This document shows, piece by piece, positions 1 to 7,258 of a stretch of 42,313 bases of DNA; the stretch's first letter is position 1; each line of letters starts with the position of its first letter. The stretch spans positions 1 to 42,313 of the forward strand of contig CALMRE010000116.1 of NCBI GenBank assembly GCA_937871295.1, written 5' to 3'. Made by a program: the position numbers and the translations under genes. The notes beneath the pieces are model-generated. The model did no database searches. It was not told where the DNA came from and was given only the letters and a program-made list of their open reading frames with translations. The DNA is from an uncultured bacterium. Lineage in GTDB: Bacteria; UBP6; UBA1177; JAKLFG01.

Positions 1-10
1 TTTCATGCAC
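1..10 (-). CDS. 5' end of a leftward gene, truncated by the window edge
   Basis: Only the first few bases are present. Read on the minus strand there is an AAGGAG Shine-Dalgarno (plus 18-23) followed after 7 nt by a GTG (plus 8-10) and after 11 nt by an ATG (plus 4-6) in a different frame. The good ribosome site so close to the edge argues that a gene runs leftward out of the window, divergent from the operon starting at 332. The spacing favours the GTG but the ATG is possible. Nothing can be said about the product. Confidence 0.5.
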
Positions 11-331
11 AGTTATACTCCTTTTCCTGTGTCTGAAAAGTCGGGGCCATTATAATTTATTCTTCCGGGCAAGCTTCGGCGAAAGCCTCCTTGGCCGCGT
101 TTTTTATTTCTCCGACAACCGAAATGGTAATGCATTACACTTTTCAAGGATGAATTATGGTAATGGATTACCAAAAATCATGGCAACGGCCCGAGCGGCG
201 ACACACCATTCGCCTGTCGAAAAATTTGATTCCGCTTTATTTATGTGGTAGGGTGCCGCGTTCGTTCCGGCACCGCACGGAGGCCGCCGGGACAGGTCGT
301 TATAACTGTCTGAATCAGCGGGAGATATACC
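11..331. promoter_or_regulatory. Divergent intergenic region with possible promoters
   Basis: This 321-nt stretch holds no convincing gene; a 64-codon open frame at 157-351 lacks a ribosome site and is ignored. A perfect TATAAT reads leftward from plus 49-54 and an overlapping TATAAT reads rightward at 51-56, neither with a good -35. A weak rightward candidate is TTGATT at 226-231 with TAGGGT at 249-254 (17-nt spacer). The paired palindromes at 127-172 are listed separately. The region presumably controls both the leftward gene at the edge and the operon from 332. Confidence 0.4.
127..172. promoter_or_regulatory. Pair of GTAAT-N2-ATTAC palindromes, candidate operator
   Basis: GTAATGCATTAC at 127-138 is a perfect 12-bp palindrome. 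GGTAATGGATTACC at 159-172 is the same motif with one centre mismatch. The GTAAT starts are 33 bp apart, about three helical turns, so a dimeric regulator could bind both on one DNA face. They lie in the divergent intergenic region, about 160-205 nt upstream of the first gene of the ceramide-like operon. The sequence shows the repeat; the regulatory role is inferred. Confidence 0.45.
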
Positions 332-1111
332 GTGGCCGAATGGTCCACTGAATTAAGTTCCGTCAAACAGAACGAGATACTGGTGCGGGGCTATCCCGTC
401 GAACAGTTGATGGAGAAGGCCTCCTACACCGACGCCGTCTACCTCCTGTTCAAGGGTGAACTCCCCTCCGCCGCCGAAAGCGCCCTCTTCGCCGCGCTGC
501 TGACCTCCTGCGTCGACCACGGGGTAACGCCCCCTTCCATCCACGCGGCGATGAACGCCGCTTCGACCGGCGCGCCGCTCAATGCCGCGGTCGCCTCGGG
601 GATACTCTCGATCAACCGTTTCCACGGCGGCGCGGTCGAAGATGCGATGGAACTCTTCGCCGAGGCGGTGACGGAGACCGGGCCGTCGGCCGACCGCGTG
701 AAGATCGCCCGGTTCGTCGAAGAGGGGCTCGCAAAGGGACGCCGGTTCCCGGGCTACGGCCACCTCAACCACACCACCGACCCGCGCACCGTGAAACTGG
801 GCGAACTGGCGCGCCGCCACCTGACGCCGGCCCAGCGGATATACGCCGACGCCGCCTTCCTCATCGAGGAGGAGATGGCGCGGCTCAAGGGTAAGAAACT
901 GCCGCTCAACGTCGACGGGATGATCGGGGCGCTCCTGCTCGGACTCGCCTTCCCCCCCGAACTGGCCAACGGTATCTTCATGATATCGCGCGTCCCGGGA
1001 CTCATCGCTCATTATGTCGAAGAGCGCAGGACCCAGAAACCGATGCGCGCCATAGACCCGCACGCCGCGCAGTACGCCGGCAGACCGAAACGCAATATCG
1101 ACAGACCGTGA
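332..1111 (+). CDS. Short citrate-synthase superfamily protein (citryl-CoA lyase-like)
   Basis: A 259-residue member of the citrate synthase fold, shorter than full citrate synthases (about 370-430 residues) and close in size to citryl-CoA lyases and the C-terminal part of ATP-citrate lyase. Family landmarks are visible: a DHG near residues 62-64, RFHGGA at 96-101, the RFPGYGH loop with His144, and NVD with Asp195, matching the catalytic His/His/Asp arrangement of citrate synthase. This suggests a working C-C lyase or condensing enzyme acting on an acyl-CoA, but the substrate cannot be read. The GTG start is chosen because GGAG at 321-324 lies 7 nt upstream. Its stop codon merges into the ribosome site of the next gene, so it is the first gene of the ceramide-like operon. 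Its role in that pathway is unknown. Confidence 0.75.
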   Translation: MAEWSTELSSVKQNEILVRGYPVEQLMEKASYTDAVYLLFKGELPSAAESALFAALLTSCVDHGVTPPSIHAAMNAASTGAPLNAAVASGILSINRFHGGAVEDAMELFAEAVTETGPSADRVKIARFVEEGLAKGRRFPGYGHLNHTTDPRTVKLGELARRHLTPAQRIYADAAFLIEEEMARLKGKKLPLNVDGMIGALLLGLAFPPELANGIFMISRVPGLIAHYVEERRTQKPMRAIDPHAAQYAGRPKRNIDRP

Positions 1112-1121
1112 GGATATACAC

Positions 1122-2318
1122 GTGAGAACGAAAGCCATCTTCGACAAGTGCGACGCCTACCAGCGCACGATCATCGCCAAAAAGGAGGGCTACTACCCCT
1201 ACTTCAAGACCATCATTTCGGAACAGGACACCGAGGTCTATCTGCAGAGCGGCAAGAAGGTCCTCATGCTCGGCTCCAACTCCTACATGGGGCTCACCAA
1301 CCACCCCGAGGTGAAAGAGGCGGCGCGACAGGCCATCACCAAATACGGCAGCGGCTGCGCCGGGTCGCCGTTCCTCAACGGGACGCTCGACATCCATGAG
1401 GAACTGGCCGCCGAACTGGCCGCCTTTGTCGGCAAGGAGGCGGCGCTCCTCTACTCGACCGGCTTCGGCGTCAATCAAGGGGTCATCTCTACCCTCACCG
1501 GACGGCACGACACCATCTTCATGGATGCGCTCAACCATGCCTCGATCATCGAGGGCTCGCGCCTGTCGTTCGCGACGGTCAAACGCTACGAGCACAACGA
1601 CATGGCCGACCTCGAAAAAGCGCTTGCCTCGGTGCCCCGGGAAAAGGGCAAATTCATAGTCGCCGACGGCGTATTCTCTATGGACGGCGATATCGCGAAA
1701 CTCCCGGCCATGGTCGAACTCTCCGAAAAATACGATGCGGTCGTGATGGTCGACGACGCCCATGCGCTCGGCGTACTCGGACCGAAAGGCGACGGCACCG
1801 CCGCCCATTTCGGGCTGATCGACAAGGTCGATCTCATCATGGGGACCTTCAGTAAATCGCTTGCCTCGATCGGCGGCTTCATCGCCGGCGACGCCCAGAC
1901 GATCGAATTCCTCAAACACCACAGCCGCGCGCTCATCTTCAGCGCCTCGATGCCCCCCGCCTCGGCCGCCTCGGCTCTTGCGGCGCTCCGCGTGATGAAA
2001 CGGGAACCGTGGCGCATCGAGAAACTGTGGCACAATACGACCCTGTTGCGCGAAGGGCTCCAGAAACTCGGGTTCAACACCGGCCTGTCCGAGACCCCCG
2101 TCATCCCCTTTTTCGTCGGCGACGACATGAATGCCTTCTTCATGCGCAAGCGGCTCGAGGACGAGGGCATCTTCGTCAATCCGGTCATCAGTCCCGCCGT
2201 CCCGAAGGATCAGGCGCTCATCCGCCTCAGTCTCATGTCGAACCACACCGAGGAGCAGATCGCTTTCGCCCTTGAGAAGATCGCGCTCTGCGGCCGCGAG
2301 ATAGGGATAATACCATGA
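1122..2318 (+). CDS. spt: Serine palmitoyltransferase-like alpha-oxoamine synthase
   Basis: A 398-residue PLP enzyme of the alpha-oxoamine synthase family, which condenses an amino acid with an acyl-CoA (or acyl-ACP) with loss of CO2. Visible are the substrate/PLP region GSGCAGSPFLNGT, the VDDAHALGVLG strand with the PLP-contacting Asp and His, and the Schiff-base lysine K245 in GTFSKSLASIGG. The TFSKS form is typical of serine palmitoyltransferases, whereas glycine C-acetyltransferase (Kbl) and BioF usually read TLGKA. I therefore prefer serine palmitoyltransferase, making 3-keto-sphinganine, the first step to ceramide. The GTG start has AGGA 7 nt upstream. It overlaps the next gene by ATGA, implying translational coupling. 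Kbl or another oxoamine synthase remains possible; the two downstream genes support the sphingolipid reading. Confidence 0.72.
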   Translation: MRTKAIFDKCDAYQRTIIAKKEGYYPYFKTIISEQDTEVYLQSGKKVLMLGSNSYMGLTNHPEVKEAARQAITKYGSGCAGSPFLNGTLDIHEELAAELAAFVGKEAALLYSTGFGVNQGVISTLTGRHDTIFMDALNHASIIEGSRLSFATVKRYEHNDMADLEKALASVPREKGKFIVADGVFSMDGDIAKLPAMVELSEKYDAVVMVDDAHALGVLGPKGDGTAAHFGLIDKVDLIMGTFSKSLASIGGFIAGDAQTIEFLKHHSRALIFSASMPPASAASALAALRVMKREPWRIEKLWHNTTLLREGLQKLGFNTGLSETPVIPFFVGDDMNAFFMRKRLEDEGIFVNPVISPAVPKDQALIRLSLMSNHTEEQIAFALEKIALCGREIGIIP

Positions 2319-3454
2319 TCGAAGTACGCACCGTCACCGACCGTCGATCACTCGGCCATTTTCTCGACCTCCCCTACCGGCTCTACCGCGACGACCCGAA
2401 CTGGGTGCCGCCGCTCCGTTTCGAACGGAAACTGTTCTTCGACCGCAAGAAGAACCCGTTCTTCGAACACGGCGAGGCCGACTATTTCGTCTGCTACCGC
2501 GACGGCAGGCCGGTCGGCCGCATCACCGCCCACATCGACCGCAACTACGATACCTATCATAAGACCCGCCACGGCTTTTTCGGTTTTTTCGAATGCGCGG
2601 ACGATCCGGAGACGGCCCGCGCGCTCATCGAAACGGCCGAGAACTGGCTGAAGGCCCGCAAATACGACCGCATCATCGGGCCGATGAACTTCACCACCAA
2701 TCACGACTCCCCCGGCTTCAGCATATTTGGCGCCGACACTCCGCCCTATCTGATGAATCCCCACACCATGCCCTACTATCCCGATCTGTTCCGTGCCGCC
2801 GGATATGCCGACGAGCAGTTGCTCAACAGTTGGGCGCTCACCGAACCGAAGGACCTGCCACAGGAATTCCACGACCGGGACGAGAAACTCTGCGCGAAAT
2901 ACGGCGACCGCCTGCAGGTGCGCCATATCGATCTCAAGAACCTGCGGCGGGATGTCGACACCATCCTCAAGATATTCAACGAGGCGTGGTGTGACAACTG
3001 GGGCTATGTCCCCATGACCGACCGCGAGATAACGGCGATGGCCGACGAACTGAAACTCATCGTCGACATCCGCCTCACCTACCTGGTGTTCCTCGACGGC
3101 GAACCGGCCGCCTTCATGGTCTCGATGCCCGACATCAACCAGATACTGATCAAGAACCGCAACGGCTCTCTCTTTAGCCGCCATTTTTTCAACCTGCTCT
3201 TCAACAGCAAACGGCACATCAACCAGTTCCGCGTCATGCTGCTTGGGTCGCTCAAGAAATACCGGCTCCTCGGATTTGACGCGCTGATGTATCACCGGCT
3301 CCTTCACGACGGACTCGATACCGGCCACCGCGAGGTCGAGATGTCGTGGATACTCGACACCAACCGGCCGATGAACAACGCCGCCGCCCACATGGGCGCT
3401 CACCTTTTCCAGCAGTATCTCATCCTCGCAAAACCGCTCGACCCGACCGCATGA
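2315..3454 (+). CDS. bcerS: GNAT-fold acyltransferase, candidate bacterial ceramide synthase (YghO-like)
   Basis: A 379-residue protein of the GNAT/YghO-like type. The N-terminal half holds the acyltransferase-like core: DDPNWVPPLRFE near 26-37, RPVGRITAHIDR near 65-76, and the diagnostic IIGPMNFTTNHDSPG region near 124-138. The C-terminal half repeats an acyltransferase-like fold with YLVFLDGEPAAFMVSMPD. From what is known of Caulobacter, bacterial ceramide synthase is a GNAT-like protein unrelated to eukaryotic ceramide synthases and is encoded near spt and an NAD-dependent reductase. Size, family and its place between an SPT-like and a reductase-like gene fit that role: acylating the amino group of the sphingoid base. 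Start and stop overlap both neighbours by 4 nt. The family call is firm; the substrate is inferred from context. Confidence 0.62.
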   Translation: MIEVRTVTDRRSLGHFLDLPYRLYRDDPNWVPPLRFERKLFFDRKKNPFFEHGEADYFVCYRDGRPVGRITAHIDRNYDTYHKTRHGFFGFFECADDPETARALIETAENWLKARKYDRIIGPMNFTTNHDSPGFSIFGADTPPYLMNPHTMPYYPDLFRAAGYADEQLLNSWALTEPKDLPQEFHDRDEKLCAKYGDRLQVRHIDLKNLRRDVDTILKIFNEAWCDNWGYVPMTDREITAMADELKLIVDIRLTYLVFLDGEPAAFMVSMPDINQILIKNRNGSLFSRHFFNLLFNSKRHINQFRVMLLGSLKKYRLLGFDALMYHRLLHDGLDTGHREVEMSWILDTNRPMNNAAAHMGAHLFQQYLILAKPLDPTA

Positions 3455-4437
3455 AAGATACTCTCGTCACCGGCGCTACCGGCTTCATCGGCAGTTATCT
3501 GACCGAAGAATTGCGTGCCCGGGGGCACCGTTTACGGCTACTCGTTAGACGGCGGAATGCGGCGGTCGAACAATTCGAAAAAAATGACGCCAAGATATTT
3601 ATCGGCGATTTTACCGATAACGACATCGTTCGGCGCGCGGTCGAGAACTGCGGCACCGTCATCCATGTCGCCGGCGCGACCAAGAAGAACAGCGAGAAGG
3701 AGTACCTCGAAGGGAACACCCTTTTCACCGAAAAACTGCTCGCACCGCTCGCCAAAGAGCAGCGCTTTATCCTCATCAGTTCACAGGCGGCCGCCGGCCC
3801 ATCGACCGGAAATAGGTCGGTGACGGAAAGCGACCCCCCGCGCCCCCTCACCTGGTACGGGAGATCGAAACTGGCCGCCGAGGAGGCGGTGAAACGCTGG
3901 GGAGCCGACCCCGACGACAACTACCTGATACTCCGCCCCTGTTCGGTCTTCGGGCCGGGCGAACGCGACATCTACACCATTTTCAGGATGCTCGACCGCG
4001 GCGTGCTTACCCTTCTGGGGACCGGCGAAAAACGCTTTTCGGTGGTCTATGTCGCCGACCTTTCCGCCGCCATCATCGCGGCGGCCGAGGGAGGGGTGAC
4101 CGGCAAAACCTTTTTCGTATCCAACGACGCACCGGTATCGTGGCGCGAATTCAGCGAAGAGATCCGTGTCGCGATGGGCAAAAAACGGGTCCTGCGGCTG
4201 ATGATACCCGAATGGCTCGCCGCTCCGGTCGGCCATACTGCGGGACTGATCGGCAAAATGGTCGGGAAGACCTTTCCGGTCAACGGCCAGAAGGTCATCG
4301 AGATGAAACAGGAGGCGTGGATATGCGCCAACGACGCGATAAAAAAGGAACTCGGCTGGCGGCAACGGACCACGCTCGACCGGGCGATGCGCGACACCGT
4401 CGAATGGTACCGCCGCAACGGCTGGCTTTCGGCGTGA
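3451..4437 (+). CDS. cerR: NAD-dependent epimerase/dehydratase family reductase, candidate ceramide reductase
   Basis: A 328-residue extended short-chain dehydrogenase. [10 protein letters not shown] near residues 8-17 is the NAD(P)-binding glycine motif and WYGRSK gives the catalytic Tyr136 and Lys140 (YxxxK). The family includes sugar epimerases, 3-beta-hydroxysteroid dehydrogenases and the bacterial ceramide reductase CerR. In Caulobacter CerR reduces the 3-keto group after N-acylation, so an SPT, GNAT, reductase gene order gives a complete ceramide path. The ATG at 3451 overlaps the preceding stop codon (ATGA). An in-frame upstream extension to 3346 lies inside the previous gene and is rejected. 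A sugar-nucleotide epimerase acting with the WbpD/WbpE-like genes downstream is the main alternative. Confidence 0.6.
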   Translation: MKDTLVTGATGFIGSYLTEELRARGHRLRLLVRRRNAAVEQFEKNDAKIFIGDFTDNDIVRRAVENCGTVIHVAGATKKNSEKEYLEGNTLFTEKLLAPLAKEQRFILISSQAAAGPSTGNRSVTESDPPRPLTWYGRSKLAAEEAVKRWGADPDDNYLILRPCSVFGPGERDIYTIFRMLDRGVLTLLGTGEKRFSVVYVADLSAAIIAAAEGGVTGKTFFVSNDAPVSWREFSEEIRVAMGKKRVLRLMIPEWLAAPVGHTAGLIGKMVGKTFPVNGQKVIEMKQEAWICANDAIKKELGWRQRTTLDRAMRDTVEWYRRNGWLSA

Positions 4438-4450
4438 AACGGAGGAGACG

Positions 4451-5023
4451 ATGAGCGAAACATTCATCCATGAAAGCAGTTACGTCGACGAGGATGTGCA
4501 GATAGGCGCCGGCACCAAGATATGGTTCTTCTGCCATGTGCTGACCGGGTCGCGCATCGGCGCCGACTCTTCGTTCGGCCAGAACTGCATGATAGGTCCG
4601 CGCGCCATCGTCGGCAACGGCGTCCGGGTGCAGAACAATGTCAGCATCTATGAAGGGGTCGTCATCGAGGACGATGTCTTCCTCGGCCCCTCGATGGTCT
4701 TCACCAATGTGATAAACCCGCGCAGTTTCATACCGCGCAAGGATGAATACCGTAAAACGCTCCTGAAAAAAGGGTGTTCGGTCGGCGCGAACGCCACCAT
4801 CGTCTGCGGGGTCACCATCGGCGAATATGCCTTTGTCGGCGCCGGAACGGTCGTGACCAAGGATGTTCCCGCCTACGCGCTGGTCTACGGTAACCCGGCA
4901 AAACAGCACGGGTGGGTCGGCCGGTCGGGCAACAAGCTCACCTTCGGCAGGGAGGGGATCACCACCGACGCGAGCGACGGCGCCCGCTATGAACTCGAGA
5001 ATGGAAAAGTGAGGCCGCTGTGA
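4451..5023 (+). CDS. wbpD: Left-handed beta-helix N-acetyltransferase, WbpD/WlbB-like
   Basis: A 190-residue hexapeptide-repeat acetyltransferase, the usual length for WbpD/WlbB. Repeats run from about residue 10 to 160 ([42 protein letters not shown]), with the loop [17 protein letters not shown] typical of the family. WbpD acetylates the 3-amino group of UDP-2-acetamido-3-amino-2,3-dideoxyglucuronate using acetyl-CoA; the next gene is the matching aminotransferase type. AGGAG sits just upstream of the ATG. It follows the reductase gene by 13 nt and overlaps the next gene by GTGA, so it belongs to the same operon as the lipid genes. The WbpA- and WbpB-type dehydrogenases that complete the pathway are not in this operon. 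Confidence 0.8.
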   Translation: MSETFIHESSYVDEDVQIGAGTKIWFFCHVLTGSRIGADSSFGQNCMIGPRAIVGNGVRVQNNVSIYEGVVIEDDVFLGPSMVFTNVINPRSFIPRKDEYRKTLLKKGCSVGANATIVCGVTIGEYAFVGAGTVVTKDVPAYALVYGNPAKQHGWVGRSGNKLTFGREGITTDASDGARYELENGKVRPL

Positions 5024-6123
5024 AGAATAACATACCGCTCATCGATCTGGCGACGCAGTACCGCGCCTATAAAGAAGAGATGGACACCGCCATGGGGAAG
5101 GTCTGCGAACGGGCCTCTTTCATTATGGGACCGGAGGTGACCGAACTGGAAAGAAAACTCGTCCTTTTCTGCGGTGCCGACCGCTGCGTCACCTGCGCCA
5201 ACGGCACCGACGCGCTGGTGTTGGCGCTCCGAGCCCTCGATATCGGCCCCGGCGACGAGGTGATCACCTCCGCTTTTTCCTTCATCGCCACGGCCGAGGC
5301 CATCGCCACGGTCGGCGCCACGCCGGTATTCATAGACATCGAACCCGACACCTGTCTCATCGACGCGAAGAAGATAGAGAACAAGGTCACCGCCCGGACG
5401 CGCGCCATCATCCCGGTCAGTCTCTACGGACAATGCCCCGATATCGATGCGGTCAACGCCATCGCGGCGCGCCATGAACTGACCGTCATCGAGGATGCGG
5501 CGCAGAGTTTCGGCGCCCGCTACAAGAACGGGAAGAGTTGCGCCATCACCCGGCTCGCGACCACCAGTTTCTTCCCCGCCAAACCGCTCGGCTGCTACGG
5601 CGACGGCGGCGCGGTCTTCACCGACGACCCCGCCCTTGCAGAGAAGATAGCATCCCTGCGGCTTCACGGGCAATCGAAACGCTACTACCACCGCCACATC
5701 GGCATGAACTCGCGGCTCGACACGCTGCAGGCGGCGGTATTGCTGGTAAAACTCGCTCACTTCCCCGCCGAGATAGAGGAACGCCAGCGGATCGCCCGCC
5801 ACTACGACAAACTGCTTGCCGGCCTGCCGCTCGAACGGCCGATCGTCCATAACGGGCGGCTTTCGGTCTGGGCTCAGTACGCCGTCCGGGTGAAGGATCG
5901 CGATACCGTCGCGCAGAAACTGAATGATGCCGGCGTCGCGACCGCCGTCCATTATCCCCTGCCGCTCCATCTGCAGGAGGTCTTCGCGCCGCTCGGCCAT
6001 CGACCGGGATCGCTTCCGGTCGCCGAAGAAGCGGCCCGCACGGTACTCTCGCTCCCGATGAGCGCCTTTGTGGCAGCGGAGCAGCAGAAGCAGATCGCCG
6101 ATGCGCTTGCTGCGGCACTGTGA
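5020..6123 (+). CDS. wbpE: DegT/DnrJ/EryC1 sugar aminotransferase, WbpE-like
   Basis: A 367-residue PLP-dependent sugar-nucleotide aminotransferase. It begins [18 protein letters not shown], carries the [12 protein letters not shown] phosphate-binding region, the [10 protein letters not shown] aspartate region, and the PLP lysine K188 in [15 protein letters not shown]. These match WbpE/WlbC, which converts a UDP-3-keto-GlcNAcA to the 3-amino sugar that WbpD then acetylates. The GTG start overlaps the preceding TGA (GTGA) with GAGG 5 nt upstream. Last gene of the first operon; a promoter for the polysaccharide genes follows. Exact sugar substrate is inferred from the paired acetyltransferase. 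Confidence 0.8.
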   Translation: MKNNIPLIDLATQYRAYKEEMDTAMGKVCERASFIMGPEVTELERKLVLFCGADRCVTCANGTDALVLALRALDIGPGDEVITSAFSFIATAEAIATVGATPVFIDIEPDTCLIDAKKIENKVTARTRAIIPVSLYGQCPDIDAVNAIAARHELTVIEDAAQSFGARYKNGKSCAITRLATTSFFPAKPLGCYGDGGAVFTDDPALAEKIASLRLHGQSKRYYHRHIGMNSRLDTLQAAVLLVKLAHFPAEIEERQRIARHYDKLLAGLPLERPIVHNGRLSVWAQYAVRVKDRDTVAQKLNDAGVATAVHYPLPLHLQEVFAPLGHRPGSLPVAEEAARTVLSLPMSAFVAAEQQKQIADALAAAL

Positions 6124-6129
6124 CCCCAA

Positions 6130-6145
6130 AAAACAGGCCTGTTTT
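6130..6145. terminator. Weak terminator-like palindrome after the first operon
   Basis: AAAACAGGCCTGTTTT is a perfect 16-bp palindrome just after the wbpE-like stop codon. As RNA it can form a 6-bp stem closed by a GGCC loop, ending in a short U run. The stem is AU-rich, so it is at best a weak intrinsic terminator, or a protein-binding palindrome. Confidence 0.3.
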
Positions 6146-6146
6146 C

Positions 6147-6174
6147 TTGTATTTTCAAGGCGTATCGGTATAAT
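6147..6174 (+). promoter_or_regulatory. Sigma-70-type promoter for the polysaccharide operon
   Basis: A perfect -10 TATAAT at 6169-6174 is preceded after 16 nt by TTGTAT at 6147-6152 (TTG of the -35). It lies 37 nt before the ATG of the wza-like gene and after the terminator-like palindrome, so a new transcript probably starts here. Confidence 0.55.
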
Positions 6175-6210
6175 TACCTCGTTTTTTGAAGACAGCGCTT
6201 CGGGTTGAAG

Positions 6211-7251
6211 ATGGAACGGATCGTCAGCATAACGCTTCTTGCGCTCGCCTTTATTATAGGGTGTAGGCACACCGAACACTACGGGAAACAGATGGCGGGC
6301 AAGGAACTCCCCTTCGCCCCTCTTTCGGCCGAGAACGATGTTAAGGAACTGTTAGCCGACGGTGACGAATATCGCATCGGCACCGGCGATGAACTCAAGG
6401 TCGATGTCTACAACATCCCTGAACTCAGTTCCAAATCGATGTCGATCAGTCAGTTCTTCGGGCAGGTAGTGGATGAAAAGGGAGAGATATTGTTTCCCAT
6501 CATCAAGAGCATCAAGGTCGGCGGTCTCACCAAGAAGGAGGCGGCACAGGCGATAGAAGAGCGGCTCAAGGAGTTCGTCAAGAACCCCGACGTTTCTATG
6601 GAGATCGTTAAGTTCCAGAGTAAATTCTATTATATAACAGGCGCCTCAAACAATAATGGCAAATACAACATCACCCCCACCACGACCATCATGGAGGCGC
6701 TTTCTCGTATCACCCCGCTCGCCACTTCAAGTTCTGTGACGATGGCCAATACCATTTACCTCAAGCGCGATGAAAAGGTTATCCCTCTTTCGATAACCGA
6801 GGTCAGTAAGTCGCAGACCGACTATTCCCGGATCCGCATCCATAACGGCGACACCTTCTTCGTTCCTCCCGCATCGGCCGAACGGGTTTACATTGTCGGC
6901 GAGATCGCGCGCCCGGGAGCCTACCAGATAACCAAACCCGATTACACCGTACTCGACCTTATCGCCGAGGCGGGCGGCGTCAACCCGGTGACAGCCGACA
7001 CCACCGCCCTGTATCTCGTCCGGCAGTACGGCGGTAAATTCCAGTACGCGGTGCTCGATTACCACAAAATAATCGGCGGCGATTCCGGTAGCGACCTGCG
7101 CCTCCAGCCGGGCGACCGGCTCGTCGTTTCTCCGACCGGTCTGGCCAGTTACAACCGCATCATCGAACAACTGCTTCCGACCTTCCAGATGATCAACTCC
7201 ATCACCGGCACCATAAAGAATGTGATCGACATCTCCAACGGCGGAAAGTGA
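6211..7251 (+). CDS. wza: Polysaccharide export outer-membrane lipoprotein (Wza family)
   Basis: A 346-residue export protein. The N-terminus is a lipoprotein signal (LALAFIIGC, lipidated Cys18). A Poly_export domain starts at about residue 50 (EYRIGTGDELKVDVYN), followed by two SLBB-type segments (near 140-215 and from VYIVGEIARPGAYQ onward). Wza-family proteins form the outer-membrane channel through which capsule or exopolysaccharide leaves the cell and pair with a Wzc-type inner-membrane partner, here the next gene, 7 nt downstream. Neither candidate start has a strong ribosome site. ATG 6211 is preferred over TTG 6205, which would add only Met-Lys. Confidence 0.88.
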   Translation: MERIVSITLLALAFIIGCRHTEHYGKQMAGKELPFAPLSAENDVKELLADGDEYRIGTGDELKVDVYNIPELSSKSMSISQFFGQVVDEKGEILFPIIKSIKVGGLTKKEAAQAIEERLKEFVKNPDVSMEIVKFQSKFYYITGASNNNGKYNITPTTTIMEALSRITPLATSSSVTMANTIYLKRDEKVIPLSITEVSKSQTDYSRIRIHNGDTFFVPPASAERVYIVGEIARPGAYQITKPDYTVLDLIAEAGGVNPVTADTTALYLVRQYGGKFQYAVLDYHKIIGGDSGSDLRLQPGDRLVVSPTGLASYNRIIEQLLPTFQMINSITGTIKNVIDISNGGK

Positions 7252-7258
7252 GCAGAAG

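Noticed and set aside
157-351. A 64-codon rightward open frame in the first intergenic region
   Set aside because: No ribosome site, it overlaps the first gene, and the sequence has no recognisable features.
1122-2318. Glycine C-acetyltransferase (Kbl) or BioF as the call for the oxoamine synthase
   Set aside because: The PLP lysine motif is TFSKS rather than TLGKA, no threonine dehydrogenase or biotin genes are nearby, and the adjacent GNAT and reductase genes fit a sphingolipid route. Kept as an alternative.
353-3403. Long minus-strand open frames opposite the first three genes
   Set aside because: They mirror the GC-rich codon pattern of the sense genes, lack ribosome sites and show no protein-family motifs.
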